Numbered from the stretch's first letter, positions 54,583 through 63,413 are shown. The stretch is DNA of 64,000 bases from an uncultured Clostridia bacterium (GCA_934615235.1 CAKTTL010000001.1:1-64000), one strand, 5' to 3'. Translations and numbers: made by a program. Notes: generated from the letters alone by a model not told the origin.

Positions 54583-55686
54583 TTAGATGTAATCGACGGT
54601 CATGTTTTCGAAGGTAACGTCGGCGATACCGCCCTCAGTGGGGGCTTCCGCGTCGACCACGACTTCGCCGCTCTTGATGGCGGCAAGCAGCGCTTCGTAT
54701 TCTTCAACGGTGAACTTCTCGAGGCCCCAGGTCTCGGTCGGCAGGCCGATGGCGTCCTCATTGGCGCCCAGGCTCTGCGCAACGCCGCCGATCTGATCCC
54801 ATTCGCCGTCATAGAACTTGGCAATCGCCCACTCGGTGGCGCTGGCCAGGCCCTTCATGGCGGAGGTCACAACGGTCTCGGATTCGGAAGACTGGTCCAC
54901 GTCGACGCCGACCACAAAGCCGTCGTTTTCGGCCGCGGCCGCAGCGACGGAAGCAAACATGGAGCCGCCGCAGGCGAACACGATTTCAGTGCCGGTTTCG
55001 TACCAGCCCTTAACCATGGTCTGCAGTTCCGGAGACGCGCTGAAGCTGGCGCCATACTGCCAGGAGTACTTCAGTTCGACGGTCTCGCCGAGTTCCTTCG
55101 CAGCAGCGTTCGCGCCCTGCGCGAAGCCGTAGCCGAAACGGCAGCACGCCGGGTTGGTGCCGCCGCCGCCGCCGGTGAAGCCCAGCTTGGTGAAGCCATC
55201 CTTCACGACGGCATAGCCGGCCAGATAGCCGCTCTGCTCTTCCTTGAAGGCGATGGGGGCAACGTTGTCCAGACCGATCGGGTAACCGTCGATGAACACG
55301 AACTTGACGTCCGTGAATTCGGCGGCGGCCTTGGTCAGAGCAGCTTCCTGCTTGAAGCCCGCGCAGACGACCACTTCGGCGCCCGCGTTGCAGGCGGCCT
55401 TCATCGCGTCGTAACGGTCGTCGTCAGTGGCCTGGTCGCCGTTGGCCGGCTGATAATACTTGTAGGAAAGATCATGCGCGACGGCATAGGCCTTCACGCC
55501 GTTCCAGGTACCCTGGTTGAAGGACTTGTCCTTCAGCTGTCCGACGTCCGTAACGAAAGCCAGCTTGTAGCTGCCGTCCGCGGAGGTCATGGTGTCTTCG
55601 ATCTCGTCCGGATTCACCGCTTCGGCGAAAGCGACGGAGCAAAGCATGAGAGAGAGCACCAGAAGGATAGCAAGCAACTTCTTCAC
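54583..55686 (-). CDS. BMP-family nucleoside-binding protein
   Basis: A 367-residue extracellular binding protein (PnrA/Med-like). The signal peptide (1-21) ends AFA, without a lipobox Cys after it, unlike the lipoprotein forms in many relatives. Family features are LAFVTDVGQLKDKSFNQGTW, VVVCAGFKQEAAL, VFIDGYPIGLDNVAPIAF and a Gly run GGGGG near 175. It is the ligand receptor for the transporter encoded downstream. Confidence 0.93.
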   Translation of the reverse strand: MKKLLAILLVLSLMLCSVAFAEAVNPDEIEDTMTSADGSYKLAFVTDVGQLKDKSFNQGTWNGVKAYAVAHDLSYKYYQPANGDQATDDDRYDAMKAACNAGAEVVVCAGFKQEAALTKAAAEFTDVKFVFIDGYPIGLDNVAPIAFKEEQSGYLAGYAVVKDGFTKLGFTGGGGGTNPACCRFGYGFAQGANAAAKELGETVELKYSWQYGASFSASPELQTMVKGWYETGTEIVFACGGSMFASVAAAAAENDGFVVGVDVDQSSESETVVTSAMKGLASATEWAIAKFYDGEWDQIGGVAQSLGANEDAIGLPTETWGLEKFTVEEYEALLAAIKSGEVVVDAEAPTEGGIADVTFENMTVDYI

Positions 55687-55707
55687 GGTTTTTTCCTCCT
55701 CAAATTT

Positions 55708-55723
55708 ATCCGTTTACACGGAT
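55708..55723. promoter_or_regulatory. Palindromic operator candidate in BMP leader
   Basis: ATCCGT-TTAC-ACGGAT is a perfect 6-4-6 inverted repeat, 15 bases downstream of the -10 box and 22 bases before the BMP start codon. The position suits a repressor site in the leader; no regulator gene is adjacent. Confidence 0.5.
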
Positions 55724-55737
55724 ATGTCTCGTCTGTT

Positions 55738-55766
55738 AGTATAGCATTAAAACAGGATTTGTTCAA
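55738..55766 (-). promoter_or_regulatory. BMP gene promoter
   Basis: On the minus strand TTGAAC (complement of 55761-55766), 17-base spacer, TATACT (complement of 55738-55743), about 50 bases before the start codon. Confidence 0.75.
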
Positions 55767-55798
55767 GCATTTCATGCAATCTCCGAAACTTTTATCGT

Positions 55799-56719
55799 TC
55801 ATTTTTCATTCTTTCGCAGCATTTCCTGCGCCAGCGCGTGCCGGAGGCCGCAATCTGCGACGATCAGGCGCTGCGCGCCGAAAAAACGCATCGTTTCCGC
55901 CACGATGCACGCCCCCGCGAGCATTACGTCCTCGCGTCCCCTGTGCATGCCCGGAATTTCCGCGCGCTGCAGAATCGTCAGCGACGCATAGAGCGCGACC
56001 TGCCGTTCCGCCTCGCGCCGCGTAATCTCCGCGCCGCGGATTTTTTCCGGATCATACGGAACGACCGCGCGCGCGACGGCGGCCATCGTCGTAGCCGTGC
56101 CGCCCGTCGCGACGAGCCTCGCGCCGCGCTCCATCGCAAAGCCGCTCTCGCCAATCCGGTTCGCGATTTCCTCGCGCGCTGCCCTGACGCGTTCCTCCGT
56201 CGTTTCTTTCGCGAAAAAGCGTTCCGTCACGTTTACCGCGCCGACCGGGACGCTTACGTGCCGCCGCGGCACGCCGTCGCGGCTGCAGGCAAACTCGGTG
56301 CTTCCGCCGCCGCTGTCCATCACGACCGTCTCGCAGCCGTCCTGCGCAAGCGCGCCGCACGCCGCCGCAAAGCAAAGCCGCGCTTCCTCCTCGCCCGGCA
56401 GCACGCGGCATGTAAGACCGCAGGCGGCCTGAACCGCCTGAACAAACGCTTCCGCGTTTTTCGCCTCGCGCAGCGCCATCGTTCCCGCGCAGGCGATTTC
56501 CTCCGCCCCCGCTTCGCGCGCCATGCGCGCAAAATCCGCAACGGTCCGCGCCGTGCGCTCGATCGCCTCCTGCTGCAGCGCCCCCGTTTCACGCAGGCGT
56601 TCCCCCATGCGCGTCACGCGCGCTTCATCCCGCAGAAAGCGCAGACCGCTCTCCGCCCTTTCTGCGATCAGCAGCTTTACCGAATTCGACCCAACGTCAA
56701 TCGCCGCCGCTCTTTTCAT
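55799..56719 (-). CDS. Ppx/GppA-family phosphatase
   Basis: A 306-residue exopolyphosphatase / pppGpp phosphatase-family ASKHA protein. Seen: IDVGSNSVKLLIAE (phosphate 1), VLPGEEEARLCF, VVMDSGGGSTEFA (phosphate 2) and VATGGTATTMAAV. Only the two N-terminal domains are present; the C-terminal HD-like domain of E. coli Ppx (513 residues) is absent, as in many Bacillota. ATG 56719 follows GGGAGGA. Polyphosphate versus (p)ppGpp preference cannot be told. Confidence 0.92.
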   Translation of the reverse strand: MKRAAAIDVGSNSVKLLIAERAESGLRFLRDEARVTRMGERLRETGALQQEAIERTARTVADFARMAREAGAEEIACAGTMALREAKNAEAFVQAVQAACGLTCRVLPGEEEARLCFAAACGALAQDGCETVVMDSGGGSTEFACSRDGVPRRHVSVPVGAVNVTERFFAKETTEERVRAAREEIANRIGESGFAMERGARLVATGGTATTMAAVARAVVPYDPEKIRGAEITRREAERQVALYASLTILQRAEIPGMHRGREDVMLAGACIVAETMRFFGAQRLIVADCGLRHALAQEMLRKNEK

Positions 56720-56733
56720 TCGTTCCTCCCGAT

Positions 56734-56769
56734 AAAAAACCGCGCGACGGCGCAACAGCCGTCGTGCGG
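56734..56769 (-). terminator. Terminator of the orphan binding-protein gene
   Basis: A 12-base stem (56740-56751 with 56758-56769, one mismatch) followed on the minus strand by six T. It separates the binding protein from the Ppx/GppA gene. Confidence 0.8.
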
Positions 56770-56792
56770 AAAATAAAACAGATCCGTTCTGC

Positions 56793-58322
56793 TCAGCGGG
56801 CGTCCAGCTTTGCCTGCCACAGCGCGAGGAACTCCTCCACGCCTTCGTCGCGAAGCTGCTGCTGGAAGGCTTCCCAGTTTTCGTCGTCCAGGGGCGTGAT
56901 GCCCATGGCGAAATTGGCGATCGCCGTATCCACGCACGTGCCGAGCGCCGCCTGCAGCTCGGCGATGCGCGTCTCGTCCGCCGCGCTCTGCGCGCGCGTC
57001 AGCGGCATCGGCGCAACGAGATACTGGCGAATCGCATCGATCTGCCGGCGCGAATAGTTATCTGCGGCAATCTCGCTGTTTCGTTCGAAAGCCGCGGGTT
57101 CCAGGCCGGGCGTCACCCCGTCCCCGCCGATCACGCTGCGGGCCAGCAGCTCGGACAGCGCGGTGTAATCGCTGTCCACGTTCCATTTCCAGCTGCCATC
57201 GGGCTGCAGAGAATAATCCACGCCCTCGCGGCCGGCGTTGATCAGCCGTCCGCCCTCTTCGGTGTAGAGATAATCGACGAATTTCAGCGCTTCGGCGATA
57301 TCCGTGCACGCGCTCGTTACCGCGAAGGTGCCGCGGGAAACAGCGGGAATCAGCTCGCGGAAGGCGCGCCTGCCGTTCGCTTCCAGCGGCGCGATGGCCG
57401 TGTAGTTCGTCGTATCGGTGCTGCGCACCTGCATATACGGGGCGATCGAAATCAGCGCGCCGACCGTCTGCGGCGTTTTGCTGCTCGAGGACGACGAGGA
57501 CGAGGAATTCGTCAGCTGCGAAGCCGTCTCGCGCGCCGTCTGCGTGGTTCGGAACGCGTCGCTGCTGATCAGTCCTTCGTCAAGCGCCATTTTAAGCCAT
57601 TCGACGAACGCGCGGTATTCCTCCTGCTGCGGCGCGAAGCAGGCCTTGCCGTTTTCATCCATGTAGAGATTGTAATCATCCGCCACGATACCGAACGCAT
57701 GCAGCAGGAATTTTGCTTCCCATGGACCGCACAGGTTGAGCGGCGTTTCGTCCTTTTTGCCGTTGCCGTTCGGATCGCCGTTTTTCATCGCGCGCAGCAT
57801 GTCGGTAAATTCGTCGATGTTATTCGGCGTGGAAAGGCCGAGCGCGTCGAGAAAAGCGGTGTTCACCCACAGAACGCATTCGCGTTCCGCGCCGCAAAGC
57901 GCGGGCAGCGAGGCAATGCGTCCGTCCGGCAGCGCCACGTCCGCCAGCCATTCCGGCCGCGCTTGGAAAATCTTCCAGAGGTTGGGCGCATATTCTTCCA
58001 GATATGGCGCCAGGTCGACCAGCACGCCCGCGTCGAGCAGTTCCTGCTCTTCCAGCGTGGAAAGATGCGCTTTGAAAAGCACGTCGGGCATTTCGCCTTC
58101 GCCGCGCAGCCAGGCCTGTTTCTGCGCCGTCCAGGCCTGCTCGTCGTGACACTCTTCAATGCTCAACGTAACGCCCGTCGCGTCCTGAACCGCGTCGAAG
58201 AAAGCGTTCTCGCTCCAGATATTGTTTTCGCTCCGTTCCAGGCCGGCAAGCGTCAGCGCCTGCGCCTGGCATGCCGCCAGCGCGAGCACCAGCGTCAAAA
58301 GCAGGGCAATTCTCTTTTTCAC
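56793..58322 (-). CDS. Extracellular solute-binding lipoprotein, orphan
   Basis: A 509-residue family 1-type binding protein starting at GTG 58322 with GGAGG upstream. The N-terminus KKRIALLLTLVLALAAC is a lipoprotein signal with the modified Cys near 18. The mature part has DGRIASLPALCGAERECVL and KNGDPNGNGKKDETPLNL, typical of carbohydrate binders. Residues about 282-290 are a run of nine Ser. No permease or ATPase is nearby, so it is an orphan, either using a remote transporter or acting as a sensor partner. Confidence 0.85.
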   Translation of the reverse strand: MKKRIALLLTLVLALAACQAQALTLAGLERSENNIWSENAFFDAVQDATGVTLSIEECHDEQAWTAQKQAWLRGEGEMPDVLFKAHLSTLEEQELLDAGVLVDLAPYLEEYAPNLWKIFQARPEWLADVALPDGRIASLPALCGAERECVLWVNTAFLDALGLSTPNNIDEFTDMLRAMKNGDPNGNGKKDETPLNLCGPWEAKFLLHAFGIVADDYNLYMDENGKACFAPQQEEYRAFVEWLKMALDEGLISSDAFRTTQTARETASQLTNSSSSSSSSSKTPQTVGALISIAPYMQVRSTDTTNYTAIAPLEANGRRAFRELIPAVSRGTFAVTSACTDIAEALKFVDYLYTEEGGRLINAGREGVDYSLQPDGSWKWNVDSDYTALSELLARSVIGGDGVTPGLEPAAFERNSEIAADNYSRRQIDAIRQYLVAPMPLTRAQSAADETRIAELQAALGTCVDTAIANFAMGITPLDDENWEAFQQQLRDEGVEEFLALWQAKLDAR

Positions 58323-58351
58323 GTTCTTATCCTCCTGTTTCGTTATCGTAT

Positions 58352-58380
58352 AGTATACCATGTCCTGCCGCGCGGAGCAA
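58352..58380 (-). promoter_or_regulatory. Orphan binding-protein promoter
   Basis: On the minus strand TTGCTC (complement of 58375-58380) and TATACT (complement of 58352-58357), 17-base spacer. Confidence 0.65.
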
Positions 58381-58381
58381 C

Positions 58382-58410
58382 TTGCAATTCTGCGGCTTTT
58401 ACGATAAGAT
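58382..58410 (+). promoter_or_regulatory. tcdA promoter
   Basis: TTGCAA (58382-58387) and TAAGAT (58405-58410), 17-base spacer, back to back with the divergent promoter at 58352-58380. Confidence 0.6.
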
Positions 58411-58437
58411 ATTCGCCGAAAGCGAGGACTTTACTAG

Positions 58438-59145
58438 ATGGACGATATGTTTACGCGCACGCGCGCCCTGCTCGGCGATGCGGCGCTTGAAAAGCTGCAC
58501 AAAAGCCGCGTGGCGCTGTTTGGCGTGGGCGGCGTAGGAGGCCATTGCGCCGAGGCGCTCATCCGCACGGGCGTCGGGCATCTGCTGCTCGTGGACGGCG
58601 ATACGGTTGTCGAATCCAACCTTAACCGGCAGGCGGTGGCCTATCGCAGCACAATCGGCCGTGGAAAGGCCGAAGCGATGCGCGAACGGCTGCTGGATAT
58701 CAACCCGGACGCGGATATTACGGCGCTGCGCGCCTTTTATCTCCCCGAGGATACGCACGGCGTCTGGGACGAGCCGCTCGATCTGGCCGTCGACGCGATC
58801 GACACTGTCGCTGCGAAGGCGGATATCGCCCTGCAGGCGCAAAAACGCGGCGTTCCTGCCGTCAGCTGCATGGGCGCGGGCAATAAAGTAAATCCCTTTC
58901 TTTTTGAAGCGGCGGATATTTACGAGACGAGCGTATGCCCGCTTTGCCGTGCCATGCGCAAGGCGTGTAAAGACCGCGGCATTGAAAAGCTGCGCGTGAT
59001 TTATTCCAGGGAGCCGCGCGCTTCCCGCGGCGTGGAGGGCGACGGGCGCAACGGCCGGCCGGCTCCCGCCAGCATGATGCCCGTTACCGCGACGGCGGGT
59101 CTGCTGCTCGCTTCGGAAGCGATCCGTCTTTTGACGGGCGATTGA
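58438..59145 (+). CDS. tcdA: tRNA threonylcarbamoyladenosine dehydratase TcdA
   Basis: E1-like enzyme that cyclises t6A37 to ct6A. The 235-residue ThiF-fold protein has the nucleotide motif GVGGVGGHCAEAL, DGDTVVESNLNRQ, AVDAIDTVAAKADI, and the late SREPRASRGVEGDGRNG segment. It thus acts after TsaD, encoded at 22668. Starts at ATG 58438 with only a weak ribosome site (GCGAGGA). Confidence 0.94.
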   Translation: MDDMFTRTRALLGDAALEKLHKSRVALFGVGGVGGHCAEALIRTGVGHLLLVDGDTVVESNLNRQAVAYRSTIGRGKAEAMRERLLDINPDADITALRAFYLPEDTHGVWDEPLDLAVDAIDTVAAKADIALQAQKRGVPAVSCMGAGNKVNPFLFEAADIYETSVCPLCRAMRKACKDRGIEKLRVIYSREPRASRGVEGDGRNGRPAPASMMPVTATAGLLLASEAIRLLTGD

Positions 59146-59162
59146 CAGGCGAGCCGCGCCGC

Positions 59163-59191
59163 TTGACGGGAAAGCCGGAATCCGTTATACT
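59163..59191 (+). promoter_or_regulatory. degV promoter
   Basis: TTGACG (59163-59168) and TATACT (59186-59191), 17-base spacer, 55 bases before the ATG. Confidence 0.8.
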
Positions 59192-59246
59192 ATGCACGTT
59201 TTATTTGCCATTTTGGCGCTATTTTAATTTATCAGGAGTATTTCGC

Positions 59247-60095
59247 ATGAACATCAGAATTTCCGCTGACAGCACCTGCGATTTATCCCCCGAGCTTGTC
59301 AGAGAAAACGGCGTCACCATTACCCCGCTGTACATCGTCTGCGGTGAAAAGTCGCTTGTCGACGGCGTAGACATCGCGCCGGACGACGTTTTCGCCTGGA
59401 CGCGCGACCACAAAAAACCCTGTTCCACCGCCGCGGTCAACGTGGCGGACTACCTGAAGGTCTTCGGTGAACTGCGCCAGGAATGCGACGCGGTGATTCA
59501 TTTCACGATCAGCGCGGAAATGTCTTCCTGCTATCTCAACGCCTGCACGGCGGCCGAGCAGATCGGCGGCGTGTACGTAATCGACAGCCGCAGCCTTTCC
59601 ACCGGCATCGGACATCTCGTGCTGGACGCGTGCGAAATGGCGCGCGCGGGCATGGACGCCGAAACGATTTTCAACACCCTGCAGCAGCGCAGGGAACTGC
59701 TCGACGTCAGCTTCGTCATCGATACGCTCGAATACCTGCGCTACGGCGGACGCTGCTCTTCCCTCGCCGCTTTCGGCGCGAACCTGCTGCATCTCAAACC
59801 GAGCATTCAGGTTTCCGGCGGCACGATGGACGTCGGCCGCAAGTATCGCGGTACGCTCAAAAAATGCCTGCTCGACTATATCAACGACAAACTCGCCGAG
59901 CCCGATACCGTCGATCCCCGCCGCATCTTCATTACCGATTCCGGTGTGGACGAGGAAATCTGGCGCGCCGTGGAGGCCGACCTGCGCGCGCGCATCCCGT
60001 TTGAAAATATCTATCATACGCGCGCCGGCTGCACCGTCTCCGGCCATTGCGGCCCGGGAACGCTGGGCATCCTGTTCTATCGAAAAGAGAAATAA
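59247..60095 (+). CDS. DegV-family fatty-acid-binding protein
   Basis: A 282-residue DegV/FakB-type lipid-binding protein. It has the start ISADSTCDLSPEL, the FTISAEMSSCYLNA segment, DSRSLSTGIGHLVL, TLEYLRYGGRCSS, and the C-terminal GPGTLGILFY with the family's conserved Gly-rich end. FakB proteins present fatty acids to the FakA kinase; no fakA is here. ATG 59247 follows AGGAG. Confidence 0.93.
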   Translation: MNIRISADSTCDLSPELVRENGVTITPLYIVCGEKSLVDGVDIAPDDVFAWTRDHKKPCSTAAVNVADYLKVFGELRQECDAVIHFTISAEMSSCYLNACTAAEQIGGVYVIDSRSLSTGIGHLVLDACEMARAGMDAETIFNTLQQRRELLDVSFVIDTLEYLRYGGRCSSLAAFGANLLHLKPSIQVSGGTMDVGRKYRGTLKKCLLDYINDKLAEPDTVDPRRIFITDSGVDEEIWRAVEADLRARIPFENIYHTRAGCTVSGHCGPGTLGILFYRKEK

Positions 60096-60102
60096 AACAC
60101 GA

Positions 60103-60131
60103 AAGGGGCTTCCGCCAGCAGGAAGCCCCTT
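60103..60131. terminator. Bidirectional terminator
   Basis: AAGGGGCTTCC (60103-60113) pairs perfectly with GGAAGCCCCTT (60121-60131), between the convergent degV and DUF6179 genes; T-rich sequence follows on both strands. Confidence 0.85.
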
Positions 60132-60134
60132 CGT

Positions 60135-61313
60135 TTATTCCGCCGTCCAATCCTGCAAAGCATCGTAAATCGCCTGCTCGGGCGGCCGGGTGAGAAACGC
60201 GTCCGTTGGGTATTGCGCGCGCAGCGCGGTAATTTCCGCTTCCGGCAGGCTGCGGACAATCTGCCGCACCTCCTGCGCGCTCAGCTCCGCGTCGCAGATC
60301 AGATCGAGCAGGTCGGCGAGAGATTCGCAGTGCGCAAGCGCAAACGCCGCGCGTTCCGTTCCTTCTTCGCGCGCCGCGATTTCCTCCAGCAGCCGCGCAT
60401 AGCGGCGGTCGTCCATGCGTTCGCCGTCAACAAACGCGCCCGGCGTTTCCGCTTCAAACGCGGCCGGAATAAGATAAACCTTCTCGAGCGTTCCAAGCGA
60501 AACGGCGTGTTCCGTTTCTACAGAAAGAACGGCGAGCGCCTGACGCGCGTAGCGCGCCGTATGCGGCGCAAGCCCCAGCTGCTCCGTCAGCTTCTGCAGC
60601 GCCTCCGCCAGAATCTCGCGGATTTCTTCCCTTTCCCTTCCCTCAAAGAGAGCGTTCAGCGCTTCGAGCTCCCCGTCGCACAGATTCAGCGCGCGCGGCG
60701 TTTTTCCTGCAAGCGTCAGCCCCAGCGCCGCGGCGAGAACCGGCCCGAACAGGTTCACCGGCGCGCTGCGATAATCGCTTCCCATCGCGCAAAGCAGCCG
60801 GTCGACGTTCGCAGGCGAAAAATGCGTAAGAAAATCGTTTTCCGCCTCAATCGCGCGCAGATAGCGTTCGATGAACACAATTCCCTCCGCTTTCGGCCTG
60901 TCCGGATAAATCGGATAGTCGGCGGTGATATGAATCCGCTGCGCGGCGAACTCCGGGTCGTAGAGCTTGAAAAAGCCGTTGATCCCTTCGCGAATTGTCA
61001 GGGCGTAAAAGTGATTCGGCGTTTGAAAGAGATTGGCGACAATCCGCTCCTGCGTCCGCCGGCAGAAGGCCATCTTGCGGCGGCACAGCGACAGCCCTTC
61101 CGCAAACGCCTGCGCCGCGCTTTCCGGCGCGTCGCCCGCCCGCATCCGCAAGCCGATCACAAACAGGATGGATTCCAGCATTTCGCGCGCTTTTTCTTCG
61201 CGCAGCGACGTGCTCTCGCCGCGCGTCCATTTACGCGCCAGTCCGGCCAGAAGAGCCAGTATTTCTTCCTGCGAATACGTTTTCGGCGCGCGCGCCAGCT
61301 CAAATCGCTCCAT
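60135..61313 (-). CDS. DUF6179-like protein
   Basis: A 392-residue, largely helical soluble protein with no signal or membrane segment. Recognisable parts: RTQERIVANLFQTPNHFY, GINGFFKLYDPEFAAQ, IHITADYPIYPDRP and the late ETPGAFVDGERMDDRRYA. I recall this pattern as DUF6179, a family of unknown function that sits beside DUF6323. ATG 61313 has AGGAGG upstream, inside the end of the preceding gene (14-base overlap). No catalytic motif is evident. Confidence 0.68.
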   Translation of the reverse strand: MERFELARAPKTYSQEEILALLAGLARKWTRGESTSLREEKAREMLESILFVIGLRMRAGDAPESAAQAFAEGLSLCRRKMAFCRRTQERIVANLFQTPNHFYALTIREGINGFFKLYDPEFAAQRIHITADYPIYPDRPKAEGIVFIERYLRAIEAENDFLTHFSPANVDRLLCAMGSDYRSAPVNLFGPVLAAALGLTLAGKTPRALNLCDGELEALNALFEGREREEIREILAEALQKLTEQLGLAPHTARYARQALAVLSVETEHAVSLGTLEKVYLIPAAFEAETPGAFVDGERMDDRRYARLLEEIAAREEGTERAAFALAHCESLADLLDLICDAELSAQEVRQIVRSLPEAEITALRAQYPTDAFLTRPPEQAIYDALQDWTAE

Positions 61314-61791
61314 TGTCGCCCTCCTGTCGAATCTGCCGCGCAAGGCGCGGAAGCTCGCGTCCGCACAGCAGCTCGGTCGAACCGCCGCACGCGCCGTCGA
61401 ACGCTTCGCGCATGAACTGCAGCAGCTCGCCGTCCGTCAGCGCGTCCATCGTTTCGTTTTTGAAGGCGTAGAATATTTCCGTCAGCTCCGCAAGCGTTGA
61501 GGCGAGATTCTCGCGCGTGAGGAACGGCGAATCCGCAAACGCCTGCACCAGCCGCTGCGTAATCCCGCCGCCGAACTCCACCCGTCCGCTTTTCCGCAGG
61601 CTCTCCGTTCGCGCCGTCGCGAGCATGGCGGCTTCCTCGCGCGTCAGCGCCAGGCCGTGCAGGGCAAGCGTTTCGTTGCATGCGAGAATCGCCGTTTCCT
61701 CCCGTCGCCCGTCCAGCGCCGCGTCCTGCCGCAGCAGCGCCGCAAGCGCCGTGTCCAGCGCGTTCTCTCTCGTTTCGTCTTCACGCCGCAT
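61300..61791 (-). CDS. DUF6323-like protein
   Basis: A 163-residue helical protein. Segments LALTREEAAMLATARTESL, GRVEFGGGITQRLVQAFADS and AELTEIFYAFKNETMDALT fit DUF6323, a clostridial family of unknown function. ATG 61791 is chosen over a GTG nine bases earlier, which lies in the ribosome site GGAGGTG. First gene of a two-gene operon with DUF6179. Confidence 0.68.
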   Translation of the reverse strand: MRREDETRENALDTALAALLRQDAALDGRREETAILACNETLALHGLALTREEAAMLATARTESLRKSGRVEFGGGITQRLVQAFADSPFLTRENLASTLAELTEIFYAFKNETMDALTDGELLQFMREAFDGACGGSTELLCGRELPRLARQIRQEGDNGAI

Positions 61792-61829
61792 GATTTTCAC
61801 ACCTCCGCTTTTGTTTTACAGGGGCGGCT

Positions 61830-61858
61830 AGTATACATGCGCCGGCGTCATCTGTCAA
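61830..61858 (-). promoter_or_regulatory. DUF6323-DUF6179 promoter
   Basis: On the minus strand a perfect TTGACA (complement of 61853-61858) and TATACT (complement of 61830-61835), 17-base spacer. Confidence 0.85.
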
Positions 61859-61860
61859 GG

Positions 61861-61893
61861 AAAAAATGACCGCCGCATTTTCCTGCGGCGGTC
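61861..61893 (-). terminator. Terminator after PF06541 gene
   Basis: GACCGCCGCA (61868-61877) pairs perfectly with TGCGGCGGTC (61884-61893); on the minus strand it is followed by ATTTTTT. Confidence 0.9.
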
Positions 61894-61902
61894 TGAATCG
61901 CG

Positions 61903-62700
61903 TTACTTTTTCAGTTTTTTCTGTTCCCTGATTCTTTTCAGCTCTTCGTGAATGCGCGCTTCGCGCTGTTCGATTTCCTCGCGCATTCCGTTTTCCTTGC
62001 GGCGGATTTCGGCGCGCATTTCTTCGCTGCGCTTGCGCAGCTTTTGAATCAGATCGCTGTTATAAATCCGCGCATACGGGAAGGCAAGCAGCAGACGGCG
62101 AACCAGCGCACCCTGCTCGGCCAGCTTTTCGCGCACAACGCGGGTAATCGCTTCGGTGCTGTCGCCCTTGGCGTCCTCCGCCGTCTTGCGAACTTTTCCG
62201 AGAATCGTCGTGGAAACCGCAACGTCTGTGAGAATCAGCGCCAGCAGCGTGCCGCAGACAACATGCTTCACCGTTACGGGAATCCCCGCAAACAGCCCGA
62301 ACAGGAAGGGCTTAACCACATAGATCATCGCAAGCCCAAGCAGACCGAAGGGAATCAGCGTGTTTGCGCAGACGCGGCCGTTGATGTTGAAACGCCGCCT
62401 GCTGTAATCCCACCAACGGGCATGGAAGAGTTTTTCCATCACGTAGCTGGTCAGATATTCAAGCGTGCCGCAAACGACCATCGCCATCACGAACACCAAC
62501 ACCGGCTGCCCGGCGCTGGGCGAAAGGAGCGCGGTGATGAGCACGGAACCGAAGCCGTAAATCGGACAATACGGGCCGATGAGCATGCCACGGTTGATGA
62601 ACCGTTTGAATTCAAAGAGCTTGCAGGTGACTTCCATCATCCATCCAAGCACGGCGCTGATGAAAAAAAGCAGAAAATAATTCTCCAGGCTGGCGAGCAT
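61903..62700 (-). CDS. Putative ABC-transporter type IV membrane protein (PF06541, CmpB-like)
   Basis: A 265-residue protein with five or six helices (residues 5-175) containing SAVLGWMMEVTCKLFEFKRFINRGMLIGPYCPIYG-type family features, here cited in parts, and LEYLTSYVMEKLFHARWWDYS. The last 85 residues form a highly charged coiled coil (REKLAEQ to KKLKK). The family is annotated as a putative ABC permease, but no partner is near and the function is not established. Confidence 0.8.
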   Translation of the reverse strand: MLASLENYFLLFFISAVLGWMMEVTCKLFEFKRFINRGMLIGPYCPIYGFGSVLITALLSPSAGQPVLVFVMAMVVCGTLEYLTSYVMEKLFHARWWDYSRRRFNINGRVCANTLIPFGLLGLAMIYVVKPFLFGLFAGIPVTVKHVVCGTLLALILTDVAVSTTILGKVRKTAEDAKGDSTEAITRVVREKLAEQGALVRRLLLAFPYARIYNSDLIQKLRKRSEEMRAEIRRKENGMREEIEQREARIHEELKRIREQKKLKK

Positions 62701-62735
62701 AAAAGGACACTCTCCCCTTTTGTGATGTGATGAGA

Positions 62736-63413
62736 TTATAACATATCCTCCGCGCGTATGGCAAGGAACATCCGCTCCTGCAGCTGGTATTCCGGAAAAT
62801 AAACTTCCCGTTTCTCAACGACCCGCAGCGTTTCCAAAATGATCCTGCGCCATGCGTCGTCCGTGTTGTTCCAAAGGAGCATTCCGTCGTCGAACAGGTT
62901 CCCCTCGATCACGCGGAGATTCCATTCGCGGATCTGCTTCTCCGTTCGATAAGGGTTCAGCTTTATCAGCGCGCGCCCTCCCGGCTTCAAAACGCGCGCC
63001 GCATGCCGCAGCGCCGTCCGTGCGTCGTCCGGATAGAGGTTATCGAGAATATTCATCAGCAGCAGCGAATCGAACGATCGGTCCTTGATTTTCTCCAGCG
63101 CCTCAACGCCGCCCAGGGTAAACGCATACTCGCCGCAGGGCATCTTTTCGGCGCGCATAAGCGCGCTTTCAATCCCCCTGCGCGACAGGTCGATTCCAAC
63201 GTGCCGCCGCGTACCGCGCAGCGCGCAAAAGAAAAGCGCGACTCCGTTTCCGCACCCGAAATCGAGCACGCTCTGCGCGCCCTCCGTCAGCCAGTCGAGC
63301 CCTGCGTCGAGCGACGCGTTTCCCGTCGACGCGACGCTCGGGACGTTCGCCGCCTCCGCGGCGAAAATTTCATCATACTGACGGATGCAGCGGTCATAGC
63401 GGCTGCCGGGCAT
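62736..63413 (-). CDS. Class I SAM-dependent methyltransferase
   Basis: A 225-residue Rossmann-fold methyltransferase with motif I VLDFGCGNGVALFF, an acidic residue ending strand 2 (HVGIDLSR), SFDSLLLMNILDNL and VLKPGGRALIKLNP. The substrate is unknown. ATG 63413 follows CAGGAG and overlaps the NUDIX gene by 20 bases; an earlier ATG at 63434 lacks a site. Confidence 0.85.
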   Translation of the reverse strand: MPGSRYDRCIRQYDEIFAAEAANVPSVASTGNASLDAGLDWLTEGAQSVLDFGCGNGVALFFCALRGTRRHVGIDLSRRGIESALMRAEKMPCGEYAFTLGGVEALEKIKDRSFDSLLLMNILDNLYPDDARTALRHAARVLKPGGRALIKLNPYRTEKQIREWNLRVIEGNLFDDGMLLWNNTDDAWRRIILETLRVVEKREVYFPEYQLQERMFLAIRAEDML

